Assembly (NCBI GenBank): GCA_001915545.1
Contig: MNQS01000015.1
Location: forward strand, 1-44,175
Direction of reading: 5' to 3'
Origin: Bacteroides sp. 43_108
Lineage (GTDB): Bacteria > Bacteroidota > Bacteroidia > Bacteroidales > Bacteroidaceae
DNA length: 44,175 nt
The notes beneath the pieces are model-generated. The model searched no databases, was not told where the DNA came from, and was given only the letters and a program-made list of their open reading frames with translations. The position numbers and the translations under genes are program-made. Each line of letters starts with the position of its first letter. Positions within the stretch are counted from its first letter, which is position 1. This document shows, one piece after another, positions 42,274 through 44,175 of the stretch.

Positions 42274-42726
42274 ATGAGAGTAGTTATACAGCGCGTCAGC
42301 CATGCCTCGGTAACGATAAATGGCGAATGCAAGGCTTCTATAGGACGTGGATATCTGCTTCTGCTTGGAGTCTGCGAGGAAGACGATGAAAATGATATAG
42401 ATTGGCTTACTAGAAAGATTGCTTCGTTGCGTGTATTTGATGATGAAAACGGAGTGATGAACAAGTCCATCCTTGATGTTGGAGGAGAGATTCTGGTGGT
42501 TAGCCAATTTACTCTGTGGGCTTCATACAAGAAAGGCAATCGCCCATCCTATTTGCGTGCCGGCAGTCATGAGGTGACAGTTCCGTTGTATGAGAAGTTC
42601 TGCAAAGAAATGAGCGACAAGCTTGGACGTCAGGTGATGACCGGTGAGTTCGGTGCTGACATGAAGGTGGAGCTTCTGAATGATGGTCCTGTAACAATCT
42701 GCATGGACACCAAGAACAAAGAATGA
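42274..42726 (+). CDS. dtd: D-aminoacyl-tRNA deacylase
   Basis: Proofreading enzyme that removes D-amino acids from tRNA, 150 residues. It begins MRVVIQRVSHASVTI, the standard family start; 14 further codons upstream are open but are not like Dtd. Motifs: VSQFTLWASYKKGNRPS (the SQFTL box) and VELLNDGPVTICMDT (the GP cis-dipeptide that rejects L-substrates). It leads a three-gene operon with mazG (36 nt) and deoC. Confidence 0.96.
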   Translation: MRVVIQRVSHASVTINGECKASIGRGYLLLLGVCEEDDENDIDWLTRKIASLRVFDDENGVMNKSILDVGGEILVVSQFTLWASYKKGNRPSYLRAGSHEVTVPLYEKFCKEMSDKLGRQVMTGEFGADMKVELLNDGPVTICMDTKNKE

Positions 42727-42762
42727 TTTGTGTTTTATTCAATATGATTTCGTTTTTCGGAT

Positions 42763-43104
42763 ATGGATGCTGAACACAGTTTGACGTTGGAAGATATACA
42801 GAAAAAAGTCGATGATTGGATCAAGACTTACGGTGTACGCTATTTCAGCGAGCTTACAAATATGGCTGTCTTGACTGAAGAAGTCGGGGAACTGGCCCGT
42901 GTTATGGCCCGCAAATATGGCGACCAGTCATTCAAACCAGGTGAAAAAGACAATCTCTCTGAGGAGATGGCCGATATATTGTGGGTACTTGTGTGCCTTG
43001 CCAATCAGACCGGAGTGAATCTTACAGAAGCATTCTGTGCAAGTATGCAGAAGAAAACGGAACGTGACAAGAACAGACATTTGAATAATTCTAAGCTTTA
43101 TTAG
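42763..43104 (+). CDS. mazG: MazG-like nucleotide pyrophosphohydrolase
   Basis: A short, single-domain MazG (113 residues), an all-alpha NTP pyrophosphatase. The metal-binding set EEVGELARVMARKYGD, followed by LSEEMADILWVLVCLA (EExxE and ExxD), is complete. The exact nucleotide is not predictable; non-canonical or damaged dNTPs are usual. It sits 9 nt before deoC. Confidence 0.92.
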   Translation: MDAEHSLTLEDIQKKVDDWIKTYGVRYFSELTNMAVLTEEVGELARVMARKYGDQSFKPGEKDNLSEEMADILWVLVCLANQTGVNLTEAFCASMQKKTERDKNRHLNNSKLY

Positions 43105-43113
43105 TGAAAGATT

Positions 43114-44040
43114 ATGAGCGAACATATCCATACGCACGAAGACTCTGAATTTATGGAACAGAGCAAATATGATCAGGCTTTAGGTCATTATAAGCTTGAA
43201 GTGGATGAAACTTCTGTGAAGCGCCGTCTTGAGACGATTCTGAACGAATGTCTGCAGGACAATGATACCGATGAAGTTAAACGATTCATTTTCAATAGTC
43301 TGGAACTAACATCTTTGTCTGTTACAGATACGGAAGAGAGTATATTGAAGCTTGTTGAGAACGTGAACCGTTTTGATACTGAATATCCTGAATTGGGCAA
43401 CGTGGCATCGGTATGCGTATATCCTAATTTTGCGCAGATTTGTCATGATTCGCTTGAAAATGAGAATGTTAAGGTTGTTTGCGTATCTGGTAATTTCCCG
43501 TCGTCACAAACTTTTACTGAAATAAAAGTGGCTGAAACTGCCATGGCGGTGCATGATGGTGCAGACGAGATAGATATCGTCATTCCTGTAGGAAAGTTCA
43601 TTTCTGGAGATTATGAGGGATTCTCTGATGAGATTTCTGAATTGAAGGAAGTGTGCAGCGGAAAGAAACTTAAGGCCATACTTGAGGTCGGTGCTCTGGG
43701 CAGTTATACCAATATCCGCAAGGCTTCTATCCTTTCAATGTACGCTGGTGCAGACTTCATAAAGACATCTACAGGCAAAATAGGCGTTTCTGCCTTTCCT
43801 GAGGCTGCTTTCGTGATGTGTGAGGCTATACGCGACTATTACAACGAAACGGGCATACGCATAGGTTTTAAGCCCGCAGGAGGCATAAGAACGGTGCATG
43901 ATGCACTTGTTTATTATACGATATACAAGAAAATATTGGGCGAGGAGTGGTTGAACAATGATCTTTTCCGTATAGGTGCAAGTTCGTTGGCAAACAATCT
44001 GCTCAGTGATATTCAGGGAAAGGAAGTTTCTTTCTTCTGA
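43114..44040 (+). CDS. deoC: Deoxyribose-phosphate aldolase
   Basis: Cleaves 2-deoxyribose-5-phosphate to acetaldehyde and glyceraldehyde-3-phosphate in deoxynucleoside breakdown. 308 residues, about 45 more than the E. coli enzyme because of an N-terminal extension rich in acidic residues and His. Active-site Lys217 forms the Schiff base (FIKTSTGKIG), Lys253 is in GFKPAGGIRT, and VCVYPNFAQIC and DEIDIVIPVG are conserved. It is the last gene of its operon and is followed by the 19-bp repeat and a hairpin. Confidence 0.96.
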   Translation: MSEHIHTHEDSEFMEQSKYDQALGHYKLEVDETSVKRRLETILNECLQDNDTDEVKRFIFNSLELTSLSVTDTEESILKLVENVNRFDTEYPELGNVASVCVYPNFAQICHDSLENENVKVVCVSGNFPSSQTFTEIKVAETAMAVHDGADEIDIVIPVGKFISGDYEGFSDEISELKEVCSGKKLKAILEVGALGSYTNIRKASILSMYAGADFIKTSTGKIGVSAFPEAAFVMCEAIRDYYNETGIRIGFKPAGGIRTVHDALVYYTIYKKILGEEWLNNDLFRIGASSLANNLLSDIQGKEVSFF

Positions 44041-44078
44041 TTTGACTGCTTTAGCATTAGGTCAGATACAGGAATAAC

Positions 44079-44097
44079 TTAGGGATATTCAGTAAAT
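44079..44097 (+). repeat. 19-bp repeat, right copy
   Basis: TTAGGGATATTCAGTAAAT, identical to the complement of 77-95. It is followed by GTCCCTAA, so the local sequence also forms a short imperfect inverted repeat. It lies 38 bp past the deoC stop. Confidence 0.75.
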
Positions 44098-44113
44098 GTC
44101 CCTAAAAAGTAAT

Positions 44114-44156
44114 ATGGCATATAAAGTCGATAGAGTATAATCACTTTATGTGCCAT
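44114..44156 (+). terminator. Hairpin terminator after deoC
   Basis: Arms 44114-44127 and 44143-44156 pair over 14 bp with one mismatch; TATTATTG follows. It takes the same place relative to the 19-bp repeat as the hairpin 24-65 does on the left. Confidence 0.6.
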
Positions 44157-44175
44157 TATTATTGCCCATTTTCCG

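Overview
The window is a chromosomal segment from a member of Bacteroidetes, most likely order Bacteroidales and perhaps a Prevotella-like genus. The signs are lipoproteins with an S-D-D-D type export tail, lineage-restricted families (DUF2851, DUF3836, DUF2975, WbqC, BtuG), a PorZ-like type IX secretion protein, an LL-diaminopimelate aminotransferase route to lysine, and promoters of the Bacteroidetes type (TTTG, then TAnnTTTG about 19-21 nt on). No phage, insertion sequence, CRISPR array, rRNA or tRNA gene was found.

The layout is two diverging arms around about 25.3-26.9 kb. To the left, 25 of 26 genes are on the minus strand; to the right, 11 of 13 are on the plus strand. The 1.6 kb between the arms has no credible gene. 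It holds two ~440-bp direct repeats, each with three DnaA-box-like 9-mers at identical spacing. Base skew in non-coding DNA differs between the arms (A and C in excess on the left, T and G on the right, plus strand). Two parS-like palindromes follow mnmG and apt, 11-13 kb to the right. Together these make a strong case that the window spans the replication origin, which is the main result here.

Left arm, from the origin outwards: a TrmH-family RNA methyltransferase; a DUF3836 / two DUF2975 / small HTH regulator cluster with twin operator-like palindromes at its promoter; an arsenic operon (arsF, arsG, small thioredoxin, ArsP-like permease, arsC) without its own arsR; a secreted beta-rich protein and lipoprotein pair; a full vitamin B12 uptake operon (btuB, btuG, btuF, btuC, btuD) behind a cobalamin riboswitch; an ammonium operon (outer-membrane protein, P-II, Amt); dapL; the one plus-strand gene (DUF2851); and dapB-lepB followed by WbqC and a MATE exporter.

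Right arm: ruvB, rdgB, a PorZ-like double propeller protein, cysK and metY (sulfur amino-acid synthesis), an overlapping minus-strand pair (U32 peptidase, response regulator), mnmG, a 1.5-kb T/G-rich gene-free stretch, apt, uvrC, and a dtd-mazG-deoC operon.

Two repeat families deserve attention. One is an array of 3-4 palindromic GCGCYC cores at exactly 22-bp spacing, found in three separate intergenic regions. The other is a 19-bp sequence near both ends of the window in inverted orientation, each copy lying after a gene and before a terminator-like hairpin.
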